Shown: positions 8,507 through 18,782, counted from the first letter of the stretch. The stretch is DNA of 64,000 nucleotides from Thiomicrorhabdus heinhorstiae (GCF_013391765.2 NZ_JACBGI020000002.1:124001-188000); one strand, 5' to 3'. The notes: generated by a model not told the origin, from the letters alone. Made by a program: numbers and translations.

Positions 8507-9256
8507 TTAAGATTCCGATGAATTTTCGGCTTCTAATTCTGCCATAAATTGCGACAGTTTTTCAGTATTCATATGACGAACGTCTTTACCTTCGGTCAAA
8601 TACACCATGCTTTCGGCAATGTTCGCCGCATGGTCGGTGATTCGTTCACTGGCACGCAGGGCTAAAACCATTTCCAACAGATATTTACATTCGATATCCG
8701 AAGAGGAAAATGCCTCTTCCATATCTGCCATCGCTTCTTGAAGCGCAACATCCATACGCTCTTCGTCACCAACGATAGTTACGACATTCGCCAGATCAAG
8801 ATTAGCAAACGCATCCATCGCTTTGGACAACATATCCATACCGCAAACCGTCATTTCCATCAATGCCCGATAACCCGGCATTGTCTGGCAGCCGTATGGG
8901 GTATCCGCCATAACACCAGCCAATTTGGCAATTTTTACCGCTTCATCACCCATCCGTTCCAGATCAACCGCGATACGGATCGCGATAATAATCAAACGCA
9001 GATCGGATGCAGTCGGTTGCTGACGGGCAAGAACGCCGGCACTTAAACGATCGATTTCCATCTCTTCTTTATTGATGATTTTGTCAATACGGTTTACTTC
9101 CTGGATAATATCTTTATTGTCGCATTTAAGGGCTTCAATAGTATGTTCCAGCTGGCGTTCAACCAGACCGCCCATTTCCAATACTTGGTTAAACAGGTCT
9201 TCCAGGTTACGGTTCATGCGCTCAGAAATATGACGGTTGTATTCAGAATTTTGCAT
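8507..9256 (-). CDS. phoU: Phosphate signalling protein PhoU
   Basis: 249-residue cytoplasmic protein made of two three-helix PhoU repeats. Each carries the acidic metal-binding signature, seen in VDLERMGDEAVKIAKLA (about residues 92-108) and ASERITDHAANIAESM (about 200-215). PhoU couples the Pst transporter to PhoR and keeps PhoB inactive when phosphate is plentiful. AGGAG precedes the ATG. It lies 24 bp downstream of pstB, in the same operon. Confidence 0.95.
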   Translation of the reverse strand: MQNSEYNRHISERMNRNLEDLFNQVLEMGGLVERQLEHTIEALKCDNKDIIQEVNRIDKIINKEEMEIDRLSAGVLARQQPTASDLRLIIIAIRIAVDLERMGDEAVKIAKLAGVMADTPYGCQTMPGYRALMEMTVCGMDMLSKAMDAFANLDLANVVTIVGDEERMDVALQEAMADMEEAFSSSDIECKYLLEMVLALRASERITDHAANIAESMVYLTEGKDVRHMNTEKLSQFMAELEAENSSES

Positions 9257-9280
9257 AAGTTATCTCCTCAAAAATTATTC

Positions 9281-10099
9281 TTAACCGTAACGACCTGTAA
9301 TGTAATCTTCGGTGCGCTTGACCTTAGGATTGGTAAACAGAGAGTCCGTGTCAGTATACTCGATCAATTCCCCCATATACATGAACGCAGTATAGTCGGA
9401 AACGCGCGCTGCCTGCTGCATATTGTGGGTTACGATCAGAATCGTAAAGTCTTTTTTCAATTCGAAAATCAGCTCTTCGATTGCCAAAGTCGAAATCGGG
9501 TCCAACGCCGATGTCGGCTCATCCAAAAGCAGCACTTCAGGCTTGATCGCGATCGCGCGTGCAATGCATAGACGCTGCTGCTGACCACCGGACAGACCCA
9601 AGGCATTTTCGTTCAAACGATCTTTAACTTCTTCCCACAGACCGGCACCTTTCAAAGCCCACTCAACCGACTCATCCAAAATCGCTTTGTCTTTGATACC
9701 CTGCAGACGCAGACCGTAGCAGACATTTTCGTAAATTGATTTCGGGAAAGGGTTCGGTTTCTGGAACACCATCCCAACGCGACGGCGCAAAGCGGCAACA
9801 TCCATGTCTTTGGAATACATATCATCGCCATGCAAGGTCATCTCGCCTTCGGTACTCACGATGTCGATCAAATCATTCATTCGGTTAAAGCAACGCAACA
9901 GCGTCGATTTCCCACAACCTGACGGACCGATAAAGGCGGTAACACGATGTTCAGGTAACGACATGGTCACACTGTGCAACGCACGCTTATCACCGTAGTA
10001 GAGATCCCAATCTTTAACTTCAATGGCGATATTTTCATTTTCCAGGGAAAGCTTGCGATCTTCTCGATCCATAACAATACTTACGTTATTTTCACTCAT
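9281..10099 (-). CDS. pstB: Phosphate ABC transporter ATP-binding protein
   Basis: 272-residue ATPase. Walker A is [12 protein letters not shown], the Q-loop region [19 protein letters not shown] (PKSIYENV is typical of PstB), the ABC signature [14 protein letters not shown], Walker [14 protein letters not shown] and the switch His is in IVTHNMQQA. An N-terminal extension of about 25 acidic residues precedes the ABC domain. It energises the PstCA channel on the cytoplasmic face. Confidence 0.96.
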   Translation of the reverse strand: MSENNVSIVMDREDRKLSLENENIAIEVKDWDLYYGDKRALHSVTMSLPEHRVTAFIGPSGCGKSTLLRCFNRMNDLIDIVSTEGEMTLHGDDMYSKDMDVAALRRRVGMVFQKPNPFPKSIYENVCYGLRLQGIKDKAILDESVEWALKGAGLWEEVKDRLNENALGLSGGQQQRLCIARAIAIKPEVLLLDEPTSALDPISTLAIEELIFELKKDFTILIVTHNMQQAARVSDYTAFMYMGELIEYTDTDSLFTNPKVKRTEDYITGRYG

Positions 10100-10176
10100 T
10101 TCTTAATCCTCATAGGGCAACGACTCGATCGCTGCCAATTCAAATTCAGTATCAAACTTTAAATCGCATTATCCGC

Positions 10177-11817
10177 TTAGTTATCCAGTGCTTTATATTT
10201 TTCGCGCAGGCGGTTACGAATCGAGATCGCTCCTAAATTCAAGCTAACGATAATAATCACTAATAGCAAGGAGGTTGCATACACCAACGGCTGTGAAGCC
10301 TCAACGTTCGGGCTTTGGAAGCCGACATCATAAATATGGAAACCAAGATGCATGAACTTACGATCGAGGTGCACAAACGGTGCGATCGAATCAACCGGCA
10401 ATTCAGGCGCCAGCTTGACGACACCGACCAGCATCAAAGGAGCAACCTCACCGGCAGCGCGGGCAATCGCCAAGATCAAACCGGTCATAATCGCCGGAGT
10501 AGCCATCGGCAAAACAATTCGGGTAATGGTTTCGATCTTGGTCGCACCAAGAGCCAGACCACCTTCACGTAGTGAGCGAGGAATACGCGACAGTCCTTCT
10601 TCGGTAGAAACGATCACCACCGGCAGAGTCAATAACGCCATGGTCAAGGCTGCCCACAATAGACCCGGTGTACCGAAGGTCGGGCTCGGCAAAGCATAAC
10701 CATAGAAGAGTTCATCGATCGATCCTCCGATAATGTAGACGAAGAACCCGAGACCGAAGATACCGAATACGATTGAAGGTACCCCTGCAAGGTTATTGAT
10801 CGAGATACGCACCGTACGAAGCAAAGGGCCGTCTTTCGCGTATTCACGCATATAAATCGCTGCGATAACGCCCATCGGCGTAACCAGAACCGTCATCAGC
10901 AATACCATGGTAATGGTACCGATCATCGCCGGGAAAATTCCCCCTTCAGTATTGGCTTCACGCGGATCTTCGCTCAAGAAGCGGCCGATCCCATGAAAGA
11001 AGAAACCGACTTTTTCGCCAAACGACATATTGTTCGGCTGCCAGAATTCAACGATTTTACGTACCGGAACCTGCATACTCTGACCGCCGCTGACTTTGAC
11101 CGTCAACTCACCCAAAGAATCTAACTGCTTATAAAGAACCTGAGCTTCAGCCTGATGCTGTTCAAACTCTTTCTGTAACTCAGCTCGTTCCTGAGCCAGC
11201 TTCACCTTTGCTTCATCATCGTATTCATGATTGGCACGCAGACGCTTTTCATCCAGACGCAACTGCTCAAGTTTATAGTTAACGGCACCGATTTCGATTT
11301 TCTCAATGTGCTTGATTTCGGCATGCAGATCACTACCTTTCTGAACCTGCTCGGCGAGGATGGATTCGATATCCTTATCACCCTGATAGGTTTTACCGTC
11401 GATCGCAAACTGATTCAGCCAGCCATAAACATTACCGTACTCGTAACGCTCGATTACCACGATATTGTCGGCAAGCTTTTCTTCTTTCGAAATCAGATCA
11501 CTTCCACTGATCCAACGGAAATCGATGCCGTACAGGTCGCGGTTCCCCATTTTGACCAGGTATTGAGAAATGTGCTCCGGCTTGCCGGTTTGCGGGTTCT
11601 TGAACTCTTTCAACTTGGTGTCGCGTAATTCACCCACTAGAGTTTCAGTCGCCTCACCCTGCTTCAACTGATACTCATAAACCGCATGCGGCCAGAAATG
11701 GATCAAACCTTTATAGGAGATCATGGCGATCAAGCCAAAGACCAAAACAACACTAACGGCAACAGATGCGGAACTCATCCAGATCCAGTGTTCACCTTTT
11801 TTAAACCATGTTTTCAT
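10177..11817 (-). CDS. pstA: Phosphate ABC transporter permease PstA, extended form
   Basis: 546-residue permease, nearly twice E. coli PstA (296). One N-terminal TM (about 16-38) is followed by about 230 residues outside the membrane. This part includes a long charged helical stretch (about 150-235, KLEQLRLDEKRLRA... ERAELQKEFEQHQAEAQ) that predicts a coiled coil. The permease core follows (about 300-535), with the EAA loop EGGLALGATKIETITRIVLP. The extra domain presumably faces the periplasm. PstC is enlarged as well, so the two extensions may form one extracytoplasmic structure (inference). It is 15 bp downstream of pstC. Confidence 0.93.
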   Translation of the reverse strand: MKTWFKKGEHWIWMSSASVAVSVVLVFGLIAMISYKGLIHFWPHAVYEYQLKQGEATETLVGELRDTKLKEFKNPQTGKPEHISQYLVKMGNRDLYGIDFRWISGSDLISKEEKLADNIVVIERYEYGNVYGWLNQFAIDGKTYQGDKDIESILAEQVQKGSDLHAEIKHIEKIEIGAVNYKLEQLRLDEKRLRANHEYDDEAKVKLAQERAELQKEFEQHQAEAQVLYKQLDSLGELTVKVSGGQSMQVPVRKIVEFWQPNNMSFGEKVGFFFHGIGRFLSEDPREANTEGGIFPAMIGTITMVLLMTVLVTPMGVIAAIYMREYAKDGPLLRTVRISINNLAGVPSIVFGIFGLGFFVYIIGGSIDELFYGYALPSPTFGTPGLLWAALTMALLTLPVVIVSTEEGLSRIPRSLREGGLALGATKIETITRIVLPMATPAIMTGLILAIARAAGEVAPLMLVGVVKLAPELPVDSIAPFVHLDRKFMHLGFHIYDVGFQSPNVEASQPLVYATSLLLVIIIVSLNLGAISIRNRLREKYKALDN

Positions 11818-11832
11818 ATTTTTCTCCGACTC

Positions 11833-14103
11833 CTACAGTGAACCGTACTTGCGACGCATGCGTTGACGCACGACTTCCGCCAGGGTGTTAAACACAAAGG
11901 TGAAAATAAACAGAACCAGACCGGCCAAGAACAACACGCGGTAATGCGAACTCGCCACCTCGGCTTCAGCCATTTCGACCGCTAGGTTAGCGGATAAAGT
12001 ACGCATCCCTTCAAACAGGTTCACACTCATCAACGGCGTATTACCGGAGGCCATCAACACAATCATGGTTTCACCGACACCGCGACCGAAACCAAGCATG
12101 ATTGCCGAGAAAATCCCCGGGCTGGCTGTCGGAAGAACGACTCCGACCATAGTTTGCCAACCGCTGGCACCCAATGCCAAGGAGCCATTTACCAGATAAC
12201 TCGGCACGTTATAAATCGCATCTTCAGCGACCGAGAAAATGGTCGGAATCAAAGCGAATCCCATCGCGAAACCGATAACCATCGCATTACGCTGGTCGAA
12301 ATCGATACCCGCCGAATAGGTCAACCAGTGGCGCATATCGCCACCGAACAAAGCATTTTCTAATGGTGTACTTAATTGCAGCGCAAACCAGCCCAGGAAA
12401 ATCACTACCGGGATCATTAATACCGCACGACGACCGACAGGAATCTTTTGACGAATCACCTTCGGAACTTTAGTCCAGCCGTAACCGAACAAAATAATTC
12501 CAAACGGTACCACGATAAAGATGGCAAAGAAGCCCGGAAGATGCGATTCCATATAAGGCGCCAGCCACAAACCGGCCAGGAAACCGAGAATTACCGTCGG
12601 CAGGGCTTCAATTAATTCAACGGAAGGTTTAACCCATTGACGAGTCGACTTATCCATAAAGAAAGCCGTATAGATTGCAGCCAGTATGGCAATCGGCACG
12701 GCAAACAGCATCGAATACAACGCCGCCTTAATGGTCCCGAAAGTCAAAGGCGTCAAAGAAAATTTAGGTTCAAAATCCGCACTGGCTGAAGAAGACTGCC
12801 AGGTAAAGCTAGGCTCTTCATAGCCTTCGTACCAGACCTTACCCCATAGACTGGAGAAAGAGACATCCGGATGTTCGTTATCGATCTCATAATGCACCAA
12901 CTGCCCATCGGAAGTTTCAACGATCGCACCATTAGCGCGCGGGGCCAGTATCGTCAAACCAAGGGCTTTATCGGAAACCTGCTGCGTATTCAGATGACGC
13001 TCGGCCGTAGAGTGGAACAATTGAAATTGACCGGCGGCATCGGTAATGGCAAAACCTTTACGGTTTTTCTCGATGGCAATTGACTTGATTGCACTGCTGC
13101 CGGTATCGAAAGAGCGAATATAGGTCAGCTCGAAAACGTTATTGGCATTACGCACCGGGAACCATTGATATACCTGGCCGTGGTCGGTACCGACCATCAG
13201 TGAATAATCACCCAACAGAAAGCGAACAACTGTCGGTTTTTCATCCCCTTTCATTAAGGAAAGAGTCTGCTGTAATTCAGGACTCTCGGGATCGCTAAGA
13301 TTGAAGTAACCCGTTTTCCCCTGCTCGTCGACGGCATACAGATTACGTCCGCTACCGTCCAACAACAACCATTTAGCCTGAATATCACTGGCAACCGAAC
13401 CGCTGGAATCTTCTTCCAGAGTAATGGTATCGCTCAACATGGACTCGGTTTTTGAGAACAGCTTAACGTGTAATTCATTAGAACCGCTTGCCTGATAGGC
13501 GATTTTCATCTCCGATTCGCCGTCGCGCATCGCCAGATGGGTAATCTCACCGTCGGCGATTTCCATCGGCTCTTCACCGTACGGGAAAGTGATATTCGGA
13601 GTAATTGTGCGCTTATCGTTCGGATAAGTCACCTTATAACCATATTTCGCAATCAGAAGTCGGCCGTCGTCCAATCCGAATGCAATCTCATTTTGAATCT
13701 CGTTGACGATTGTGAAAGCGGTTATTTTGTGTCCTTCAATCGGAAGCATATCCTCAAAAGCAATCTGACCGTTTTCCATGTTGAAACCGATCATTTTTCC
13801 GCTCTCGGTGAAGCGTACTGCCGAAGATTGATACTCATCAACTCCGTAATAAAGCGACTTGTCCGCCACTTGCCCCGGAATGGCAAAACTGCCCTGTTTA
13901 TGAACAGAGGCCGGCACGAATAACGGCAATACAACGTACACCAAAAAGAACATAATCAAAAGAACCGAGAAAATAACCCCTATCCCGCCGAAGGTTACCC
14001 CATAGCGAGAAAGACGATCTTTCAAGTTTCGACGCGCTATGCGGCGTTCGAACCCTGGACCTTTTAAAGCTTTATCCAAAGCACTATCAACAGCTGAACT
14101 CAT
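11833..14103 (-). CDS. pstC: Phosphate ABC transporter permease PstC, extended form
   Basis: 756-residue permease, against 319 in E. coli. A cytoplasmic basic N-terminus leads to TM1 (about residues 40-64). Next is an extracytoplasmic region of about 380 residues (70-445) rich in short beta-strand and turn patterns, such as LLLDGSGRNLYAVDEQGKTGYF and LLGDYSLMVGTDHGQVYQW, which suggest a beta-propeller. The permease domain (about 450-745) contains GSLALGASGWQTMVGVVLP (EAA loop). First gene of the pstC-pstA-pstB-phoU-phoB-phoR operon. Similar long PstC proteins occur in other gammaproteobacteria; the function of the added domain is not known to me. Confidence 0.93.
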   Translation of the reverse strand: MSSAVDSALDKALKGPGFERRIARRNLKDRLSRYGVTFGGIGVIFSVLLIMFFLVYVVLPLFVPASVHKQGSFAIPGQVADKSLYYGVDEYQSSAVRFTESGKMIGFNMENGQIAFEDMLPIEGHKITAFTIVNEIQNEIAFGLDDGRLLIAKYGYKVTYPNDKRTITPNITFPYGEEPMEIADGEITHLAMRDGESEMKIAYQASGSNELHVKLFSKTESMLSDTITLEEDSSGSVASDIQAKWLLLDGSGRNLYAVDEQGKTGYFNLSDPESPELQQTLSLMKGDEKPTVVRFLLGDYSLMVGTDHGQVYQWFPVRNANNVFELTYIRSFDTGSSAIKSIAIEKNRKGFAITDAAGQFQLFHSTAERHLNTQQVSDKALGLTILAPRANGAIVETSDGQLVHYEIDNEHPDVSFSSLWGKVWYEGYEEPSFTWQSSSASADFEPKFSLTPLTFGTIKAALYSMLFAVPIAILAAIYTAFFMDKSTRQWVKPSVELIEALPTVILGFLAGLWLAPYMESHLPGFFAIFIVVPFGIILFGYGWTKVPKVIRQKIPVGRRAVLMIPVVIFLGWFALQLSTPLENALFGGDMRHWLTYSAGIDFDQRNAMVIGFAMGFALIPTIFSVAEDAIYNVPSYLVNGSLALGASGWQTMVGVVLPTASPGIFSAIMLGFGRGVGETMIVLMASGNTPLMSVNLFEGMRTLSANLAVEMAEAEVASSHYRVLFLAGLVLFIFTFVFNTLAEVVRQRMRRKYGSL

Positions 14104-14143
14104 AAACAGGGTCCTTCAAAAAACCAATAGAGAATTGCCCGCT

Positions 14144-14177
14144 AATATAGCAATTGCATATGACAACAAAATTGCAA
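14144..14177 (-). promoter_or_regulatory. Putative PhoB-dependent promoter of the pst operon
   Basis: On the minus strand TTGCAAT-TTTG-TTGTCAT (14160-14177) is followed after exactly 10 bp by TATATT (14144-14149). This is the classical PhoB activation layout, in which the box replaces the -35 element. The second half-site is good and the first is weak. Confidence 0.45.
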
Positions 14178-14185
14178 ATTTGCAA
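14172..14185. repeat. Perfect 14-bp palindrome in the pstC-glnA region
   Basis: TTGCAAATTTGCAA is its own reverse complement. It overlaps the upstream half-site of the putative pstC Pho box, so a competing regulator could bind here. AT-rich palindromes can also arise by chance. Confidence 0.4.
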
Positions 14186-14198
14186 ACAATTAGCCATT

Positions 14199-14216
14199 TT
14201 GTAATAAAACTGTCAC
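14199..14216 (+). promoter_or_regulatory. PhoB box oriented toward glnA
   Basis: TTGTAAT-AAAA-CTGTCAC on the plus strand: the second half-site is a perfect consensus and the first a good match, with correct 4-bp spacing. It points away from pstC and toward glnA (238 bp). No obvious -10 lies 10 bp downstream. It may act from a distance on the pst promoter or modulate glnA. Confidence 0.5.
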
Positions 14217-14386
14217 ATTCATTATTTCCACCCAACGGCAGCCTGCTAACAATTCACCACAATTTAACAACCAATGCACCAAAAAAGAACAGCTGCCCGC
14301 ACTACAAAACAGGCCACTTACCCACAAATAAGCAAAAGCACGTGCAAAATCAAACCCTTAGTCTATTTGAAAATTTTATTGGAAAG

Positions 14387-14403
14387 CTGGCATGATTCCC
14401 GCT
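14387..14403 (+). promoter_or_regulatory. Sigma-54 (-24/-12) promoter of glnA
   Basis: CTGGCATGATTCCCGCT contains GG and GC dinucleotides 12 bp apart, with a close match to the TGGCACG-N4-TTGC consensus. It is 50 bp upstream of the glnA start. A lone NtrC-like half-site (TGCACC) occurs near 14275. Confidence 0.65.
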
Positions 14404-14453
14404 ATCATCAACACTGTTTATTTTTCAATCCACAGCTTTAAAAGGACATAGAA

Positions 14454-15860
14454 ATGCCACAAGCTATTTTTGATTTAATGCAAGAAAACGAAGTCAAATG
14501 GGTTGACCTTCGCTTCACCGACACCATCGGTAAAGAACAGCACGTCACCATCCCTGCTTCTAAAGTTGACGAAGACTTTTTCACAGACGGTGAAACTTTT
14601 GACGGCTCTTCTATCGCTGGCTGGAAAGGCATTAACAACTCAGACATGATCCTTATGCCGCAAACTGACGGTTACTACATGGATCCTTTCACCAACGATC
14701 CAACTTTGATCATTCGTTGCATGATCGTTGAACCTTCAACCATGGAATCTTACGAGAAAGATCCTCGCGGTATTGCTAAGAAAGCTGAAGCTTACCTGGC
14801 ATCTACCGGTGTTGCAGATAGCGCTTTCTTCGGTCCGGAACCAGAATTCTTTATCTTTGACGATGTTCGCTGGGGTGCGGACATGTCTGGTAGCTTCGTA
14901 AAAATCGATGGTAATGAAGCGGCTTGGAACACTGAAAAAGTTTACAATGACGGTAACATGGGTCACCGTCCAAAAGTTAAAGGCGGTTACTTCCCGGTTC
15001 CTCCTGTTGACCAACTTCACGAAGTACGTGCCGACATCTGCGCGATGTCTGAAGCCATGGGCCTTAAATTGGAAGCTCATCACCACGAAGTTGCTGCAGC
15101 CGGTCAATGCGAGCTAGCTGTAGGCGGAAACACTCTGACTGCTAAAGCAGACGAAGTTCAAATCCTTAAGTACGCGGTACACAACACCTGTAACGCTCTA
15201 GGCAAGACAGCGACTTTCATGCCCAAGCCAATCGTTGGTGACAACGGTTCTGGCATGCACATTAACCAGTCTCTATCTAAAGACGGTAAAAACATCTTCG
15301 CTGGTGACGTTTACTCAGGTCTTTCTCAAGAAGCGATCTGGTACATCGGTGGTCTAATGAAGCATGCTCGTGCTTTGAACGCTTTCACCAACCCTGGTAC
15401 CAACTCTTACAAGCGTCTGGTCCCTGGTTTCGAAGCGCCGATTCTTCTAGCTTACTCAGGTTCTAACCGTTCAGCATCTATCCGTATCCCATATGCTCCT
15501 TCTGAGCGTTCACGTCGTGTTGAACTACGTTTCCCTGATCCGACTGCAAACCCATACTTGGCATTCGCTGCGTGCTTGATGGCGGGTCTTGACGGTATCA
15601 TCAACAAGATCGACCCAGGCGAGCCTTCAGAAAAAGACCTATACGATCTTGAGCCGGAAGAAGAAGCGACCTACGCAACTGTTTGTAACTCTCTAGATGA
15701 AGCGCTATCTGAACTAGATAAAGACCGCGAATTCTTGAAAATGGGCGGTGTATTCACTGATGAAGCAATTGACTCTTACATTGATCTTAAAATGGAAGAA
15801 GTTACTCGTTTCCGCGCGACTACTCACCCAATCGAATTCGACATGTACTACTCTCTATAA
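14454..15860 (+). CDS. glnA: Glutamine synthetase, type I
   Basis: 468-residue dodecameric GS-I-beta enzyme making glutamine from glutamate, ammonia and ATP. Visible are the N-terminal beta-grasp domain ([21 protein letters not shown]), DGSSIAGW, metal/ATP ligands in [10 protein letters not shown] and [12 protein letters not shown], the [10 protein letters not shown] motif and the catalytic region [14 protein letters not shown]. The adenylylated tyrosine is Y397, in [10 protein letters not shown]. glnE, encoding its adenylyltransferase, lies next to it. Expression is probably RpoN/NtrC-dependent. Codons are strongly biased as in a highly expressed gene. Confidence 0.98.
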   Translation: MPQAIFDLMQENEVKWVDLRFTDTIGKEQHVTIPASKVDEDFFTDGETFDGSSIAGWKGINNSDMILMPQTDGYYMDPFTNDPTLIIRCMIVEPSTMESYEKDPRGIAKKAEAYLASTGVADSAFFGPEPEFFIFDDVRWGADMSGSFVKIDGNEAAWNTEKVYNDGNMGHRPKVKGGYFPVPPVDQLHEVRADICAMSEAMGLKLEAHHHEVAAAGQCELAVGGNTLTAKADEVQILKYAVHNTCNALGKTATFMPKPIVGDNGSGMHINQSLSKDGKNIFAGDVYSGLSQEAIWYIGGLMKHARALNAFTNPGTNSYKRLVPGFEAPILLAYSGSNRSASIRIPYAPSERSRRVELRFPDPTANPYLAFAACLMAGLDGIINKIDPGEPSEKDLYDLEPEEEATYATVCNSLDEALSELDKDREFLKMGGVFTDEAIDSYIDLKMEEVTRFRATTHPIEFDMYYSL

Positions 15861-15876
15861 GAGATTCGGTACTGAC

Positions 15877-15906
15877 AAAAAAACCGGGCAATGCCCGGTT
15901 TTTTTA
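15877..15906 (+). terminator. Intrinsic terminator of glnA
   Basis: CCGGGC-AAT-GCCCGG hairpin (15884-15898) inside flanking A and T runs. It lies between convergent glnA and glnE, so it may work in both directions. Confidence 0.9.
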
Positions 15907-15972
15907 TCGCAATCGGAATTGAAAGCATGTATTACAAACTCCGACAATCAAATATATCTGCTTGGACTTAGA

Positions 15973-18711
15973 TCAAGACATCATCAAAGATTGCCAGACC
16001 TCAACTACCGCCTGTCTTTCATCCGGATAACAACTATCGCCAACCAGCGGCTTTTCATTCTGCAATGAGAGTCGATGATATTTGGAGCGATAGACTTTAT
16101 AAGCTTCCGTCAAGGCATCCACCTGCGTTTTGTCCAACAAACCACACTCGGCTACCGCTTCCAAAATGCGGATATTATCGCTGTAACGGCACAATTGCGG
16201 GTAAGCATCAGCATAACCCAGAACCAGAAACTGCATCATAAATTCGATATCGACAATTCCGCCACGCCCCTGTTTCAAATCAAACTGTTCCGAATCTGAC
16301 TTATCCAACGCTTCCTGCATTTTATTACGCATTTCGATCACTTCGGTTTTCAGATCTTTCAGATCACGTTCACGCCGCAGAAAGTTTTCCTTAAACTCGT
16401 TAAAACGTGCAACCGACCGTTCGTTACCAACTACAGCCCTGACCCGGACCAACGCCTGATGCTCCCAGGTCCAAGCCTTGTTTTCAATGTATTTTTCAAA
16501 CTCATCGAAACTGACTACCATCATCCCCGAGGCACCGTTCGGTCTCAAACGTGTATCCAACTCGTATAACACCCCTGCCGGCATCAAGGTCGTAATCAAT
16601 GAAATCAATTTCTGACCCATGCGGATAAAGTACACCGAATTGTCTAACTGACGTCCATTCGCAGAAGTCGCTTTTTCAGAAGGCGACACTCCCTCATACA
16701 GCATGACAATATCCAGATCGGAACCATACCCCAACTCGATACCGCCAAGCTTTCCGTACCCAAGCACCATGAAAGGATTGCGATCCGACTCACTCATACC
16801 ACCAGGTAAACCGCTTTTCTTACACATAAAACGCCATGCATATTCGGCGCAGACTTCAAGCACGGCTTCAGCAATCCAAGTCAGATAATCACTGACCTTC
16901 ATAATCGGTACATGACCGGTTACATCTGCCGCCGCAACACGAAACACCTGAGCATGACGCCACTGACGGATTTCCAGCATAAATGTCTCTTCGTCATCGG
17001 AATATTCATTCAGAATCCGACATGCCTCCAGCTTCAGCTCTTCCGCCATCAAAGGCTCATACAAAGTCCGCTCATCCAGCAACTGATCCATCAATGCCGG
17101 GTACTTCACCAGCATATCAGTCAGCCACGAACTGATCTCACATAACTTAATCAGATTTTTGATCGCCTGCGGGTTCTCTTTTAGCAAAACCAGATAGACG
17201 CTACGCTTGGCAATCGCTTCCAATACAGAAATCACGCGCCCCAATGTCGTTTCATTCGAACTCTGCTCAATCATCTGATGCAGAATCAACGGTACCACCA
17301 CATTAAAACGCTCCAGAGCATCCTTGCTTAAATTCTTAAGCAAACGAGAAGATTTGAACTCATCCAATTTAGCCAGAAACAGATCGCGGCGATTTTCTTC
17401 CCAATCAGCGAGCAATGTTTCATCTTCGAAACTACCTTCACTCAGCCAAAGCCGACTGACATCGTCACGCTGCTCAACCTCTTCCTCGGCAAAAACAGCC
17501 GCAAATTGCTCACTTACCAGAGACTTATGTTTACCAAGCTCCTGTAAAAAACGCTCGTAATCAGCAAAGCCCATCGCTTCGGCCAAAGCCAGCTGTCGAT
17601 TCGCTTCGTCCGGTAACTCGTGCGTCTGTTGATCACTCCACTCCTGCAAACGATTCTCGGCACGGCGCAAAAACACATAAGCTTCGCACAGTCTGGCCGC
17701 CACTTCCGGCAACAAGTAACCTTTCTCCGCCAACCGCTGCAGCATCGGCATAAGTTTCCGCCCTTGCAGGCTTCGATCTCTCCCACCGTGCACCAGCTGG
17801 AAAGCCTGCACGATAAATTCAACTTCGCGAATTCCGCCGGCACCAAGCTTAATATTATTCAGCATCCCTTTTTTACGGACCTGATCGCTGATCATCTGCT
17901 TTAACTCGCGCAGCGAATCCATTGCACTGAAATCGACATAGCGGCGATAAACAAACGGCCTAAGAATCGAAAACAACTCCTCACCCAAAGCAGCATCACC
18001 GGCCATAATCCGCGCTTTCACAAGTGCGTAACGCTCCCAGGCTCGGCCGTGAATTTCATAATAGTGTTCCAAAGAAGCAAAACTGACCGACAAAGGCCCC
18101 GCATCACCGAAAGGTCTCAGGCGCATATCAACCCGGTACACAAATCCATCCACCGTCACTTCAACCAAAGACTTATTCAACGCCTGCCCCAGGCGAATAA
18201 AGAACTGCTCATTAGAGATAGAACGTGCCGCACCTTGCGTCTCACCTCCTTCGGGGTATGCAAAAATGAGATCGATATCCGAGGAAAAATTCAACTCCTG
18301 ACCACCCAGCTTCCCCATGCCGATAACCAGCAACTTCTGCGGCTGACCGGAATCACGCCCAATCGGCGTTCCGTAACGCTGGCAAAAGCGTTCATAATGC
18401 CAGTCCAATGCCGCATTTACCAACGCGTCCGCCAGATCGGACAAATCCGCCAAAGTCTCCTGCAAATCCGCCAGCCCCATCAAATCACGCAATGCAATCC
18501 TTGTCATTTGATGATTACGTTTCAAGCGCAAGCGCTTCATTAATTCAGCATCATTCTCCGCAGCAATCGAATCATCATAAACTTCCTGAAAAAGCTCCCC
18601 GTCAGCGTAAGCATTTTCCCAACAAGCGGTCTCAAGCAATTGAGAATAACGGCTTAACTGCCGCTCAACATATGGGCTCCACTCTAGTGCTTTCTGCATT
18701 GATACCTGCAT
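15973..18711 (-). CDS. glnE: Bifunctional glutamine synthetase adenylyltransferase/deadenylylase
   Basis: 912-residue GlnE (E. coli 946). It has two nucleotidyltransferase domains. The N-terminal deadenylylase shows VIGMGKLGGQELNFSSDIDLIF, and the C-terminal adenylylase shows GYGKLGGIELGYGSDLDIVML; both keep the G-S and D-x-D catalytic pattern. Each is followed by a helical GlnD-like PII-uridylyltransferase-associated region. It modifies Y397 of GlnA in response to GlnK/GlnB state. GGGAG precedes the ATG at 18711. It converges on glnA. Confidence 0.97.
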   Translation of the reverse strand: MQVSMQKALEWSPYVERQLSRYSQLLETACWENAYADGELFQEVYDDSIAAENDAELMKRLRLKRNHQMTRIALRDLMGLADLQETLADLSDLADALVNAALDWHYERFCQRYGTPIGRDSGQPQKLLVIGMGKLGGQELNFSSDIDLIFAYPEGGETQGAARSISNEQFFIRLGQALNKSLVEVTVDGFVYRVDMRLRPFGDAGPLSVSFASLEHYYEIHGRAWERYALVKARIMAGDAALGEELFSILRPFVYRRYVDFSAMDSLRELKQMISDQVRKKGMLNNIKLGAGGIREVEFIVQAFQLVHGGRDRSLQGRKLMPMLQRLAEKGYLLPEVAARLCEAYVFLRRAENRLQEWSDQQTHELPDEANRQLALAEAMGFADYERFLQELGKHKSLVSEQFAAVFAEEEVEQRDDVSRLWLSEGSFEDETLLADWEENRRDLFLAKLDEFKSSRLLKNLSKDALERFNVVVPLILHQMIEQSSNETTLGRVISVLEAIAKRSVYLVLLKENPQAIKNLIKLCEISSWLTDMLVKYPALMDQLLDERTLYEPLMAEELKLEACRILNEYSDDEETFMLEIRQWRHAQVFRVAAADVTGHVPIMKVSDYLTWIAEAVLEVCAEYAWRFMCKKSGLPGGMSESDRNPFMVLGYGKLGGIELGYGSDLDIVMLYEGVSPSEKATSANGRQLDNSVYFIRMGQKLISLITTLMPAGVLYELDTRLRPNGASGMMVVSFDEFEKYIENKAWTWEHQALVRVRAVVGNERSVARFNEFKENFLRRERDLKDLKTEVIEMRNKMQEALDKSDSEQFDLKQGRGGIVDIEFMMQFLVLGYADAYPQLCRYSDNIRILEAVAECGLLDKTQVDALTEAYKVYRSKYHRLSLQNEKPLVGDSCYPDERQAVVEVWQSLMMS

Positions 18712-18782
18712 GTCATCTCCCTTTTATAATCCTTTATAACGCCGGTATTCGAATCCGTTTGTTCAAACAAGAATTAACCGCC

